Origin: UBA922 sp035438805
Lineage (GTDB): Bacteria; Patescibacteriota; Patescibacteriia; Magasanikbacterales; UBA922
Assembly (NCBI GenBank): GCA_035438805.1
Contig: DAORJA010000042.1
Span: 1-9,425, forward strand
Length of the DNA stretch: 9,425 nt
Reading direction: 5' to 3'
The position numbers were made by a program, and so were the translations under genes. The notes under the pieces were generated by a model. It worked only from the letters and a program-made list of their open reading frames with translations. It did not search any database and was not told the DNA's origin. The first letter of the stretch is position 1. Each line of letters opens with the position of its first letter. Positions 1-7,065 of the stretch are shown here, one piece after another.

Positions 1-1127
1 ATGTTCCCATTGTAAAGGGAAAAGTAGAAGAATCATATCGAATAGCCGCGTCCCTTCCAACAATTAATTTTCTGCTTGAAAAAAAAGCTCAAGTAATTCT
101 GCTTGCGCATATTGGACGACCAGGAGGAAAAGTGGTAAAAGAGTTGAAAATTGATCCAGTAGCGCATGTGCTTGAAAAAATGCTGAAAAAGAAAGTGAAA
201 ATTATAAAAACTGATAACTGGTCAAAGCTTGAGAAGATTGAAAAACAAATTTCAAAAGTAAAATTAGGGACGATTGCTCTCTGTGATAATGTACGTTTTG
301 CTCCTGCTGAAGAAGAAAATAAGGAATATTTTGCGAAAGAGTTAGCGGCATTCGGTGATATTTTTGTTATTGATGGGTTCGGTGTAGTGCACCGATCAAG
401 TCCTTCGGTCACGGGAATTGCCGATTACATACCGTCATACGCTGGTCTCTTGCTTGAAAAAGAAATACAAGGACTCACACAGACACTGGAAGGAGGAAAA
501 AAGAATAGTGTTCTTATTATCGGTGGAGCGAAAATAGAAACAAAGCTTCCTGTTATACATAATCTCAAAAATAAAGTTGAAGTAATATTAGTTGGTGGAG
601 GAATTGTGAATACGTATCTCAAATCTCAGGGTTTTGGTGTGGGAGCATCTCTCGTTGATGAGGGCATGCTTGCAGAAGCAAAAAAATTAAAGACCATTCA
701 TTCAATTGAGTGGCCAGTCGACGTGGTAGTCGGAAAAAAAGACGGGACAGATGCTCGCGTGGTTGAGCTTTCAAAGAAGCCAGGTAGAATTTGCGATGAT
801 GATGAGGCTATTTTTGATATTGGTCCGCGAACGATCCAATTATATTCAGAAGATATTAAATTAGCTAATACGATTATCTGGAACGGAGCTATGGGGTATT
901 TTGAACAAAAACCCTATGATGTAGCAACGCTTTCAATTGCACGCCTCGTAGCGTCACGGTCAAAAGGTGCTGCATTCGGAGCAATCGGCGGTGGAGAAAC
1001 TATTCAGGCGATGAATGCTACAGGTATGGAAGAATTTGTTGATTTGGTTTCAACAGGCGGAGGCGCGATGCTCGAATTTTTATCTGGCAACAAACTTCCA
1101 GGAATTGAAATTGTTACCAAAAAATAA
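1..1127 (+). CDS. pgk: Phosphoglycerate kinase, 5'-truncated by the window edge
   Basis: Cytoplasmic glycolytic enzyme that transfers phosphate from 1,3-bisphosphoglycerate to ADP, giving ATP and 3-phosphoglycerate. The frame is open from base 3, so about 20 N-terminal residues are missing and 374 are visible. Visible PGK landmarks are NVPI-like/VPIVKGKV at the edge, the substrate-binding HIGRP (visible residues 36-40), DNVRF, DGFGVVHR, GGAKIETK, the DIGPRT nucleotide region, WNGAMG and the C-terminal GGGET...STGGGA loops. The spacing is that of a full-length enzyme of about 395 residues. Two usually conserved positions differ: WNGPMG reads NGAMG (882-896) and GGGD reads GGGE (987-998). The gene ends in TAA, and I see no hairpin before the next promoter. 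A GTG at 132 behind AGGAGG is internal, because PGK sequence continues upstream of it. Identity is certain; the true start lies outside the window. Confidence 0.97.
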   Translation, partial: VPIVKGKVEESYRIAASLPTINFLLEKKAQVILLAHIGRPGGKVVKELKIDPVAHVLEKMLKKKVKIIKTDNWSKLEKIEKQISKVKLGTIALCDNVRFAPAEEENKEYFAKELAAFGDIFVIDGFGVVHRSSPSVTGIADYIPSYAGLLLEKEIQGLTQTLEGGKKNSVLIIGGAKIETKLPVIHNLKNKVEVILVGGGIVNTYLKSQGFGVGASLVDEGMLAEAKKLKTIHSIEWPVDVVVGKKDGTDARVVELSKKPGRICDDDEAIFDIGPRTIQLYSEDIKLANTIIWNGAMGYFEQKPYDVATLSIARLVASRSKGAAFGAIGGGETIQAMNATGMEEFVDLVSTGGGAMLEFLSGNKLPGIEIVTKK

Positions 1128-1174
1128 ATATAGCATATTATCCACAGAGTAGTACAGAAGAAAAGACTGATTCG

Positions 1175-1183
1175 TGCTATACT
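1175..1183 (+). promoter_or_regulatory. Extended -10 promoter for the SIMPL gene
   Basis: TGCTATACT is an extended -10 element (TG at 1175-1176, TATACT at 1178-1183). No convincing -35 lies 16-18 bp upstream, which is tolerable for extended -10 promoters. Transcription would begin near 1190, giving a leader of about 40 nt before the ATG at 1231. The same TGnTATACT form recurs before eno and before the DHH-like gene, which strengthens the call. Confidence 0.55.
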
Positions 1184-1230
1184 TCCAACAACAAAAAATA
1201 TTTTGAATTTTATTTTTACTTTTGTAAAAT

Positions 1231-2127
1231 ATGCCTGTCAAAAAATCATTTGCTCGTCCTATGATGGACGAACCAATGGAGCCAATGGTTTCAACTGCTC
1301 CAGTTGTCGAAGCAGAACATCCAATGAATTGTTGTAAATATGGTAAATGTGATCAGCATAGTTGGTGTGGATGGGTAGGAAAAAAGATTTTAGCAACATT
1401 TGTTGGAATTTTGATTGTGTACTTAATCGTTTTCTTTGGAGTACTTATTAGAAATGAAGTACGAAAATACGATTTTATTGGACAGGCAGACAAACCAGAA
1501 AGAACAATTAGGGTGGAAGCTGAAGGAAAAGTAAGTGTGAAGCCTGATATTGCAATGACCACCATGGGTGTTACAACTGAAGCAGCAACAGTGGCTGAAG
1601 CTCAACAAAAAAATACTGAAGTAGTAAATAAATTAGTAGCCAGAATCAAAGAACAGGGTATTGATGCTGCGGATATTCAGACCAGAGACTACAGTGTATA
1701 CCCTGCGTACAATTACCCAACAGATGGAAGTAAACCTGAGCTTCGTGGATATACCATCAGTCAAAATGTTGCAATCAAAATTAGAGATTTGACCAAAGCA
1801 AATGAAGTACTAGGTCTTGCAGGGGAAGTAGGGGCAACCAATGTAAGCGGACTAGAATTCACGATTGATGACAAAGACGCATATTTGGAAGCAGCTCGAG
1901 CTGAAGCATTGAAAAAAGTAGGTGAAAAGGCTGCTGCACTTTCAAGTAAGCTTGGCCTGAAACTCTCAGGTATTGTGTCATACGATGAATACGAAGCAGC
2001 AAACGAATCATATTATGGAGCTAAAATGTATGACATGACGCTCGAATCAGCGAGTGGTGCGCCACAGATTGAAGCAGGTACCAATGATGTGGTACTTCAT
2101 GTGGGAGTCACCTTTGAACTCAAATAA
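1231..2127 (+). CDS. Membrane-anchored SIMPL-domain (DUF541) protein
   Basis: 298 residues. Residues 1-50 are a Met- and acid-rich head with a Cys/His cluster (C34, C35, C40, H43, C46). A single hydrophobic segment follows at about 53-73 and then a short basic stretch. Residues about 92-298 form a SIMPL/DUF541 domain, recognised by the opening IRVEAEGKVSVKPDIA, the central IQTRDYSVYPAYNY, the GATNVSGLEFTIDD segment and the closing DVVLHVGVTFELK strand. The family includes periplasmic or surface proteins such as E. coli YggE and the mammalian SIMPL protein; its biochemical role is poorly defined, with oxidative-stress links reported for YggE. The head lacks a cleavable signal and resembles a signal anchor, so I infer an extracytoplasmic SIMPL domain with the Cys cluster inside. 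ATG 1231 is chosen because it directly opens the frame; it has no Shine-Dalgarno sequence, like most genes here. The gene has its own promoter and terminator, so it looks independent of pgk and eno. The family call is firm, the function unknown. Confidence 0.88.
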   Translation: MPVKKSFARPMMDEPMEPMVSTAPVVEAEHPMNCCKYGKCDQHSWCGWVGKKILATFVGILIVYLIVFFGVLIRNEVRKYDFIGQADKPERTIRVEAEGKVSVKPDIAMTTMGVTTEAATVAEAQQKNTEVVNKLVARIKEQGIDAADIQTRDYSVYPAYNYPTDGSKPELRGYTISQNVAIKIRDLTKANEVLGLAGEVGATNVSGLEFTIDDKDAYLEAARAEALKKVGEKAAALSSKLGLKLSGIVSYDEYEAANESYYGAKMYDMTLESASGAPQIEAGTNDVVLHVGVTFELK

Positions 2128-2149
2128 ATTTCCCTTAAAATAGACGTAT

Positions 2150-2178
2150 AAACGACCTTTTCAAGGTCGTTTTCGTTT
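2150..2178 (+). terminator. Intrinsic terminator after the SIMPL gene
   Basis: A perfect 10-bp inverted repeat, AAACGACCTT (2150-2159) and AAGGTCGTTT (2163-2172), encloses a 3-nt loop; with the A-T closing pair open the loop is 5 nt. A T-rich tail to 2178 is interrupted by CG. It lies 22 nt after the SIMPL stop. The -35 of the eno promoter falls within this hairpin. Confidence 0.75.
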
Positions 2179-2186
2179 GATATACT
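2158..2186 (+). promoter_or_regulatory. Sigma-70-type promoter for the eno-gpmI-gpmI operon
   Basis: A -10 box TATACT at 2181-2186 is preceded by TGA (extended -10). A partial -35, TTTTCA at 2158-2163 (4 of 6 against TTGACA), lies exactly 17 bp upstream. The predicted start near 2193 gives a leader of about 18 nt before ATG 2211. The -35 overlaps the loop and arms of the upstream terminator. Confidence 0.6.
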
Positions 2187-2210
2187 GAAAGGTACTAATC
2201 AATTTTTCGT

Positions 2211-3467
2211 ATGAAAAAAGTAGTAATTGCGCATGTTTTGGCACGCGAGATTCTCGATTCTCGTGGTAATCCAACCGTAGAAGCACACGTAGTGTTGACT
2301 GATGGGAGTGTAGGAAAAGCTGCAGTTCCGAGCGGAGCATCCACGGGGACGCATGAAGCCTTGGAGCTTCGAGATGGAGGAGCGAGATATCATGGCAAAG
2401 GAGTCTTAAAAGCAGTAAAAAATATTAACTCGATTATTTCGGCAAAATTAAAGGGTCTTGATTCATATGACCAACGCGGGATTGATACAGTGATGCTCGC
2501 ACTTGATGGTACGCTAAATAAGAAAAAATTAGGTGCAAACGCGATTCTTGCGGTATCTCTTGCGAATGCACGGGCTGCAGCGATGAGCAAAGGACGTCCG
2601 CTGTATATGCATATAAGAGAAACCTATAAACTCACAGAAAAAAAATTTCGGATGCCGGTTGCTACCATGAATATTTTGAATGGCGGAAGGCACGCAAATA
2701 ATAATCTGTCTTGCCAAGAGTTCATGATTATTCCCGTTAATAAGAAGTTTCGTGAACGTGTCCGCATGGGGTCGGAAATTTTTCATAGTCTTGCACAATT
2801 ACTCAATCAAAAAGGTTTGGCAACTGGAGTGGGAGATGAAGGAGGTTTTGCCCCAAATTTACCTAATAATGAACGGGCAATTCAGCTCATCATGAAGGCA
2901 ATCCAGAGCGCGGGGTACACACCGGGAAAACATGTGTTTATTGGAATGGATTTGGCATCATCTGAATTTTTCAGAGGAGGAAAATACTATCTTGATGGAC
3001 CTAAAAATCCTGTAACACCCGAAGTTGTCATAAGTACGATCGAATCATGGATACGACATTACCCTATATTATTCCTTGAAGATGGGCTGGCTGAGGATGA
3101 TTGGAAAAATTGGAAGATTCTTACTAAAAAACTTGGATCAAAAGTATCATTAGTTGGAGATGATTTATTTGTGACTAATACTGAGCGGATTAAACGTGGG
3201 ATTGAAGAAGGTGTAGCAAACGCAGTATTGATTAAAGTCAATCAAATTGGCTCGCTCTCAGAAACTATTGACGCAATCGAGCTTGCTCGCAAACATGCAT
3301 ACAAAATCGCTGTCTCGCATCGATCAGGAGAAACAGCTGATACGTTTATTGCTGATTTGTCGGTTGCCGTAAATGCAGAATTTATAAAAACAGGGTCACT
3401 TTCACGTTCAGAGAGAGTAGAAAAATACAATCGTTTGATGGAAATCGAGAATGAACTCGGATTATAA
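2211..3467 (+). CDS. eno: Enolase (phosphopyruvate hydratase)
   Basis: Interconverts 2-phosphoglycerate and phosphoenolpyruvate in the cytoplasm. At 418 residues it is near the usual bacterial length (about 415-430). Visible in order are ILDSRGNPTVE (14-24), the mobile loop SGASTGTHEA (41-50), GGRHANNN (158-165), QEFMIIP, GDEGGFAP with general-acid/base E210, the Mg ligands D247 (GMDLASSEF), E290 (LEDGLAEDDW) and D317 (VGDDLF), catalytic K342 (IKVNQIGS), SHRSGET (369-375) and K393 in the KTGSLSRSER tail. The N-domain loop GGEHADNN of most enolases reads GGRHANNN, but the His is kept, so the enzyme should be active. ATG 2211 gives the normal N-terminus (MKKVVIAHVLAREILDSRG). There is no Shine-Dalgarno sequence in the short leader. 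The 3' end overlaps the next gene by 17 nt, so eno heads a glycolytic operon with two mutases. Identity is secure. Confidence 0.98.
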   Translation: MKKVVIAHVLAREILDSRGNPTVEAHVVLTDGSVGKAAVPSGASTGTHEALELRDGGARYHGKGVLKAVKNINSIISAKLKGLDSYDQRGIDTVMLALDGTLNKKKLGANAILAVSLANARAAAMSKGRPLYMHIRETYKLTEKKFRMPVATMNILNGGRHANNNLSCQEFMIIPVNKKFRERVRMGSEIFHSLAQLLNQKGLATGVGDEGGFAPNLPNNERAIQLIMKAIQSAGYTPGKHVFIGMDLASSEFFRGGKYYLDGPKNPVTPEVVISTIESWIRHYPILFLEDGLAEDDWKNWKILTKKLGSKVSLVGDDLFVTNTERIKRGIEEGVANAVLIKVNQIGSLSETIDAIELARKHAYKIAVSHRSGETADTFIADLSVAVNAEFIKTGSLSRSERVEKYNRLMEIENELGL

Positions 3468-5052
3468 AGTTATGCTTAAAACAAAAAAACATATCATTAC
3501 CTCTCAGGGTGCATCGCCGACTGTGCTTATTATTCTTGATGGCTTTGGTATTGCTCCTGAAAAAAATGAAGGTAATGCGATTACTTCAAAAACAGCCCCC
3601 AATATTTTTGGCTACATGAAAAAATATCCAACATCAAAACTTAAGACGTTTGGCGAGCATGTAGGATTGTTTCCGGGACAGATTGGGAATTCAGAGGCAG
3701 GTCACTTGAATATCGGAGCTGGAAGAATTGTAAAACAGGATTTGGTTTGTATTTCAGATTCGATTCATGATGGAACATTCTTCAAAAACGAAGCGTTTAA
3801 ACAAGCTTTATTTCATGTTAAAAAATACAAATCAGCAGTACATCTCATGGGACTTTTGACCGATGGTAATAGTGCGCATTCATACCCTGAACATGTGTAT
3901 GCATTGCTTGAGCTGTGTCGCAGAGAAGGAATCGAACGAGTATATTTGCATCTGTTCACTGATGGTAGAGACTCAGGACCTCACGCGGCTGCAACATACC
4001 TCCATGAGTTGCGAGGACACATGCTTCATACTGAAAAGATTGCGACGATCATGGGAAGACTGTATGGTATGGACCGTAATAAAATATGGGATCGAACTGA
4101 GGCAGCGTATGAAGCTATGGTTATGGGCATGGGGCATAAAGTGCAAAGTGCAGAAGAAGCGCTTGAACAAGCGTATAATCGAGCAGAAACTGATGAGTTT
4201 ATTACACCCTCGATTGTCGTAGATGAATTAGGAAAACCAATTGGCACAATCAATGACCATGATGCAATTATATTTTTTAATGCACGGTCTGATCGCGCGC
4301 GGCAGATTACTAAAGCATTTGTACAAGATGATTTCAACAAGCGGAATCCAGGATCTTTCAAAAGAGTGAAAGTGCCTAAAAATATCAGGTTTGTTGCGCT
4401 CACTGATTTTGGACCGGACTTAGAACGTATACTCACCGTATTTCCTTCACCTGATGTCTATAATACACTCCCTCTTGCGCTTTCAGATTTTACACAAGTG
4501 TATATCGCAGAATCTGAGAAATACGCTCACGTAACCTATTTTATTAATGGTGGGTATGCTGAGCCGGTTAATGGCGAAGATTGGATTAAAATAGAGTCAA
4601 AGACTGTTGCTCATCATGATACTAAGCCAAAAATGGCAGCAAAGGAAATCACAAAAAGGGTATTAGCCTTAATGAAGGAAGATAAATACCAATTTTATTG
4701 CATCAATTATGCGAACGCTGATATGGTGGGGCATACAGGCAATCTCAAGGCAGCAAAAGAAGCAATTGCGACCATTGATAGTAATGTAGGAGAAATTGTG
4801 GATGCAACACTGGTGCGCGGCGGGCAGATATTAATTGTCGCAGACCATGGAAATGCAGAAGAAATGAAAAATTTAAAAACAGGAGAAGTGGATACTGAAC
4901 ATAGTCTGAACCCTGTGCCATGTATTATGATTAATAATGCAGCGAAAGGAAAAAAGTTGAAAGATGGAATCCTCGCTGATGTTGCGCCAACAATTATTAA
5001 AATGGTTGGAGGTGCCCAACCGAAAGAAATGACTGGTAAACCTTTATTTTAA
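3451..5052 (+). CDS. gpmI: Cofactor-independent phosphoglycerate mutase, copy 1 (divergent type)
   Basis: Mn-dependent alkaline-phosphatase-superfamily enzyme converting 3-phosphoglycerate to 2-phosphoglycerate through a phosphoserine. 533 residues, slightly longer than the usual ~510. Visible residues are metal ligand D30 (LDGFG), nucleophile S81 in IGNSEAGHLNIGAGR, H143 (AHS), substrate residues D171 and R173 (DGRD), R203 and R209 (GRLYGMDR), R279 and R282 (NARSDRAR), K358 (SEKYAH), and metal ligands D424, H428 (DMVGHTG), D465, H466 (ADHGN) and H484 (EHSLNPVP). All catalytic positions are present. It differs from textbook iPGM by NARSDRAR instead of NFRPDRAR, KQDLVCI after the Ser loop, one extra residue in the DGNSAHS loop, and a longer RNPGSFKRVKVPK insertion. 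The ATG at 3451 overlaps eno by 17 nt; ATG 3472, 5 nt after the eno stop, is an equally possible start and would remove 7 residues. Neither has a strong ribosome-binding site. It is translationally packed between eno and a second iPGM. Confidence 0.95.
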   Translation: MNSDYKVMLKTKKHIITSQGASPTVLIILDGFGIAPEKNEGNAITSKTAPNIFGYMKKYPTSKLKTFGEHVGLFPGQIGNSEAGHLNIGAGRIVKQDLVCISDSIHDGTFFKNEAFKQALFHVKKYKSAVHLMGLLTDGNSAHSYPEHVYALLELCRREGIERVYLHLFTDGRDSGPHAAATYLHELRGHMLHTEKIATIMGRLYGMDRNKIWDRTEAAYEAMVMGMGHKVQSAEEALEQAYNRAETDEFITPSIVVDELGKPIGTINDHDAIIFFNARSDRARQITKAFVQDDFNKRNPGSFKRVKVPKNIRFVALTDFGPDLERILTVFPSPDVYNTLPLALSDFTQVYIAESEKYAHVTYFINGGYAEPVNGEDWIKIESKTVAHHDTKPKMAAKEITKRVLALMKEDKYQFYCINYANADMVGHTGNLKAAKEAIATIDSNVGEIVDATLVRGGQILIVADHGNAEEMKNLKTGEVDTEHSLNPVPCIMINNAAKGKKLKDGILADVAPTIIKMVGGAQPKEMTGKPLF

Positions 5053-5055
5053 CAT

Positions 5056-6633
5056 ATGGCCCGACCAAAACCAGTCGTACTTGCAGTTCTTGATGGATGG
5101 GGAGTGGCACCCCCAAGCGAAGGGAATGCAATTGAACGTGCAGCGACTCCCAATATGGATCGCTTTATTCGCGAATATCCTGCAATGTCTCTGTATGCTT
5201 CTGGAAACGAAGTCGGTCTTTCGTATGGAGAAATGGGAAATTCAGAAGTAGGACATTTGAATATTGGCGCAGGACGCGTGTATTATCAGACATTTCCTCG
5301 CATTAATAAGACAATTGTTGATGGGACTTTTTTCCAAAACAAAGCATTTCTTTCAGCAAAAGAACATGTAGCGACGCATAAATCTACGCTCCACTTGGTC
5401 GGATTAGTGAGTCCGGGAAATGTGCATGCAAGTCAGGACCATTTGTACTCTCTGCTTGAATTTGCAAAGAAGAATAAAATCAAAAAAGTATTTGTCCATG
5501 TTATTCTTGATGGGAGAGATACTATTTATAACAGTGCAAAAGATTTTGTATCAAAATTGGAACAGAAAATGAAAAAAATTGGAGTAGGGGAAATCGCAAC
5601 GCTGTCTGGTAGGTATTATGCAATGGACCGGGATAATCGATGGGATAGAATTGAACGTGCGTATCGTGCAATGGTTGAAGGCGTATCAGAAACATATAGC
5701 ACAGATGCGCTGGATGCAATCGTTACGTCATATGAGAAACAAGTATACGATGAAGAGTTTATTCCTACGGTAATTGGAAAAGAAGGAAAGCCTACAGCAC
5801 GAGTTGAAAAAGGTGACGCAGTAATTTTTTTCAACTTTCGTCCTGATCGCGCACGTCAATTGACGAAAGCATTTGTGTTGCCTGGATTTGATAAATTCAA
5901 ACGTGAATATTTGACCGACTTGCTATTCGTCACTTTGACTGAATATGAAAAAGAAATTCCTGTAGTGGTCGCGTATCCGCCGATTGTGGTACATAATTGT
6001 CTTGCTGAGGTTATGAGCAAAGAGGGGTTGACTCAATTTCATGTCGCAGAAACCGAAAAATACGCCCACATTACATTTTTCCTGAATGGTACAGTTGAAC
6101 AGCCATTTGAGGGGGAAGATCGTGCAATTGTGCCTTCTCCAAATGTGTCGTCATATGACAAAGCGCCAGAGATGTCTGCAGCTGAGGTCACTAAAAAAGT
6201 AATTCAAGCGATTGAGTCAGATAAATACGACGCAATTTTAGTGAATTTTGCGAATGCTGATATGGTGGCACATACAGGAAATGTGGATGCTACTATCAAA
6301 GGATGTGAAGCAATCGATAAATGTTTAGGAAAAATTGCAGAATATGTTGAAGCAAAAGGTGGAGTGCTTCTTATTACTGCAGACCATGGTAATGCTGAAG
6401 AAGTGATTAATTTGAAGACCGGCGAGCAAGACAAAGAACATAGTAATAACCCCGTTCCATTTCTGATTATTGGTCATGAATTTCAGGGTAAAGCTGGTCC
6501 TACAGGAGACCCTCCAGAAGGAGATTTGAGTCTCATGCATCCGGTTGGAATTTTAGCGGATGTGGCACCTACTATGCTTTCCATACTTGGCATTGATCAG
6601 CCGCCTGAGATGACGGGAAGAAGTCTAGTATAA
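5056..6633 (+). CDS. gpmI: Cofactor-independent phosphoglycerate mutase, copy 2 (canonical type)
   Basis: Same reaction as the preceding gene, but a separate paralogue rather than a recent duplicate: both align end to end with moderate identity by eye. 525 residues. Key positions are D13 (LDGWG), nucleophile S63 (MGNSEVGHLNIGAGR), H124, D152 and R154 (LDGRDT), R186 and R192 (GRYYAMDR), R262 and R265 (NFRPDRAR), K335 (TEKYAH), D402 and H406 (DMVAHTG), D443, H444 (ADHGN) and H462 (EHSNNPVP). This copy matches the textbook family more closely than copy 1. Near the C-terminus, residues 475-495 (GHEFQGKAGPTG through SLMHP) form an extra Gly/Pro-rich loop before GILADVAPT. ATG 5056 starts 3 nt after the copy 1 stop, so translational coupling is likely. 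The stop TAA forms the first bases of the inverted repeat around the next gene. Family and active site are secure; why two copies are kept is unknown. Confidence 0.95.
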   Translation: MARPKPVVLAVLDGWGVAPPSEGNAIERAATPNMDRFIREYPAMSLYASGNEVGLSYGEMGNSEVGHLNIGAGRVYYQTFPRINKTIVDGTFFQNKAFLSAKEHVATHKSTLHLVGLVSPGNVHASQDHLYSLLEFAKKNKIKKVFVHVILDGRDTIYNSAKDFVSKLEQKMKKIGVGEIATLSGRYYAMDRDNRWDRIERAYRAMVEGVSETYSTDALDAIVTSYEKQVYDEEFIPTVIGKEGKPTARVEKGDAVIFFNFRPDRARQLTKAFVLPGFDKFKREYLTDLLFVTLTEYEKEIPVVVAYPPIVVHNCLAEVMSKEGLTQFHVAETEKYAHITFFLNGTVEQPFEGEDRAIVPSPNVSSYDKAPEMSAAEVTKKVIQAIESDKYDAILVNFANADMVAHTGNVDATIKGCEAIDKCLGKIAEYVEAKGGVLLITADHGNAEEVINLKTGEQDKEHSNNPVPFLIIGHEFQGKAGPTGDPPEGDLSLMHPVGILADVAPTMLSILGIDQPPEMTGRSLV

Positions 6634-6647
6634 GTTCCAAGTTCAAA
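6631..6647 (+). repeat. Left inverted repeat flanking the four-helix-bundle gene
   Basis: The repeat begins in the gpmI copy 2 stop codon (TAA 6631-6633). AAGTTCCAAGTTCAAA (6632-6647) is two degenerate copies of an AAGTTYMA unit. Its reverse complement matches 7066-7081 at 15 of 16 positions and matches the outer end (7096 inward) at 15 of 17. Confidence 0.75.
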
Positions 6648-6658
6648 AAATACATAGT

Positions 6659-7018
6659 ATGCAAGGAGGGAAAGTGTATGATTTGGAAGAAAGAACCGCT
6701 CAGTTCGGCGAGCAAGTCATTGAGTTTGCAAGAAAAATCCCAAGAAATGAAATTACGGAACGTCTAATACCTCAGCTTGTTGCTGCAGGTACGTCGGTCG
6801 GGTCAAATTATTGTGAAGCTGATGGAGCAGAAAGCCATAAAGATTTTTTACACAAATTATCTATTGCTAATAAAGAAGTAAAAGAAACAAAACATTTTTT
6901 ACGCATGATGGCAACTGCAATGCCAAATTCTATTTCTGAATGCAGAGAGTTATGGAAAGAAGCTAATGAATTGAATCGTATTTTTAGCTCAATTATTTCT
7001 AAAGGTAGAAAATTATAA
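6659..7018 (+). CDS. Four-helix-bundle protein, S23 / 23S rRNA intervening-sequence (IVP) family
   Basis: 119 residues, the normal size for this family. The pattern is clear: YDLEERTAQFGEQVIEFARKIP (7-28) as helix 1, LIPQLVAAGTSVGSNYCEA (36-54) as helix 2 with the diagnostic TSVGSNYCEA, KDFLHKLSIANKEVKETKHFLRM (61-83) as helix 3, and LWKEANELNRIFSSIISK (98-115) as helix 4. The protein is cytoplasmic, with no signal or membrane segment. Related proteins are encoded inside 23S rRNA intervening sequences and also as solo genes; the Avd accessory proteins of diversity-generating retroelements share the fold. Their molecular role is unclear, though nucleic-acid association is plausible from the basic surface. 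No rRNA or reverse transcriptase is seen here. Two in-frame starts are possible: ATG 6659, or GTG 6674 just after AAGGAGGG (6663-6670), which would give MYDLEERTA. The gene sits between inverted repeats that abut the stops of both neighbours, which suggests insertion as a unit. Confidence 0.9.
   Translation: MQGGKVYDLEERTAQFGEQVIEFARKIPRNEITERLIPQLVAAGTSVGSNYCEADGAESHKDFLHKLSIANKEVKETKHFLRMMATAMPNSISECRELWKEANELNRIFSSIISKGRKL
6663..6670 (+). promoter_or_regulatory. Strong Shine-Dalgarno sequence bearing on the four-helix gene start
   Basis: AAGGAGGG is the only near-perfect Shine-Dalgarno match before a gene start in the window. It lies inside the frame opened by ATG 6659 and ends 3 nt before GTG 6674. 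That spacing is short but workable, so GTG 6674 may be the true start. If ATG 6659 is used, the motif merely encodes Gln-Gly-Gly. Confidence 0.4.
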
Positions 7019-7048
7019 AAAAAGACATCCAATACAGGATGACTTTTT
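7019..7048. terminator. Bidirectional intrinsic terminator between convergent genes
   Basis: The core stem is CATCC (7026-7030) with GGATG (7037-7041) around a 6-nt loop AATACA. After an A-A mismatch it continues as AAAAAG (7019-7024) with CTTTTT (7043-7048). The A-run on one side and T-run on the other give a U-tract on either strand. It can therefore end both the plus-strand operon and the minus-strand DHH-like gene. Confidence 0.75.
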
Positions 7049-7065
7049 AATTGTGTAGCATTTTA

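Noticed and set aside
123..134. AGGAGG followed by GTG at 132, a textbook-looking start for pgk
   Set aside because: The frame is open upstream to base 3 and encodes conserved PGK sequence including HIGRP; the AGGAGG simply encodes part of GRPGGK.
3863..4222. 119-residue open frame inside gpmI copy 1 in another frame
   Set aside because: It lies wholly within a well-conserved catalytic gene, has Cys/Met-rich random-looking composition and resembles no family.
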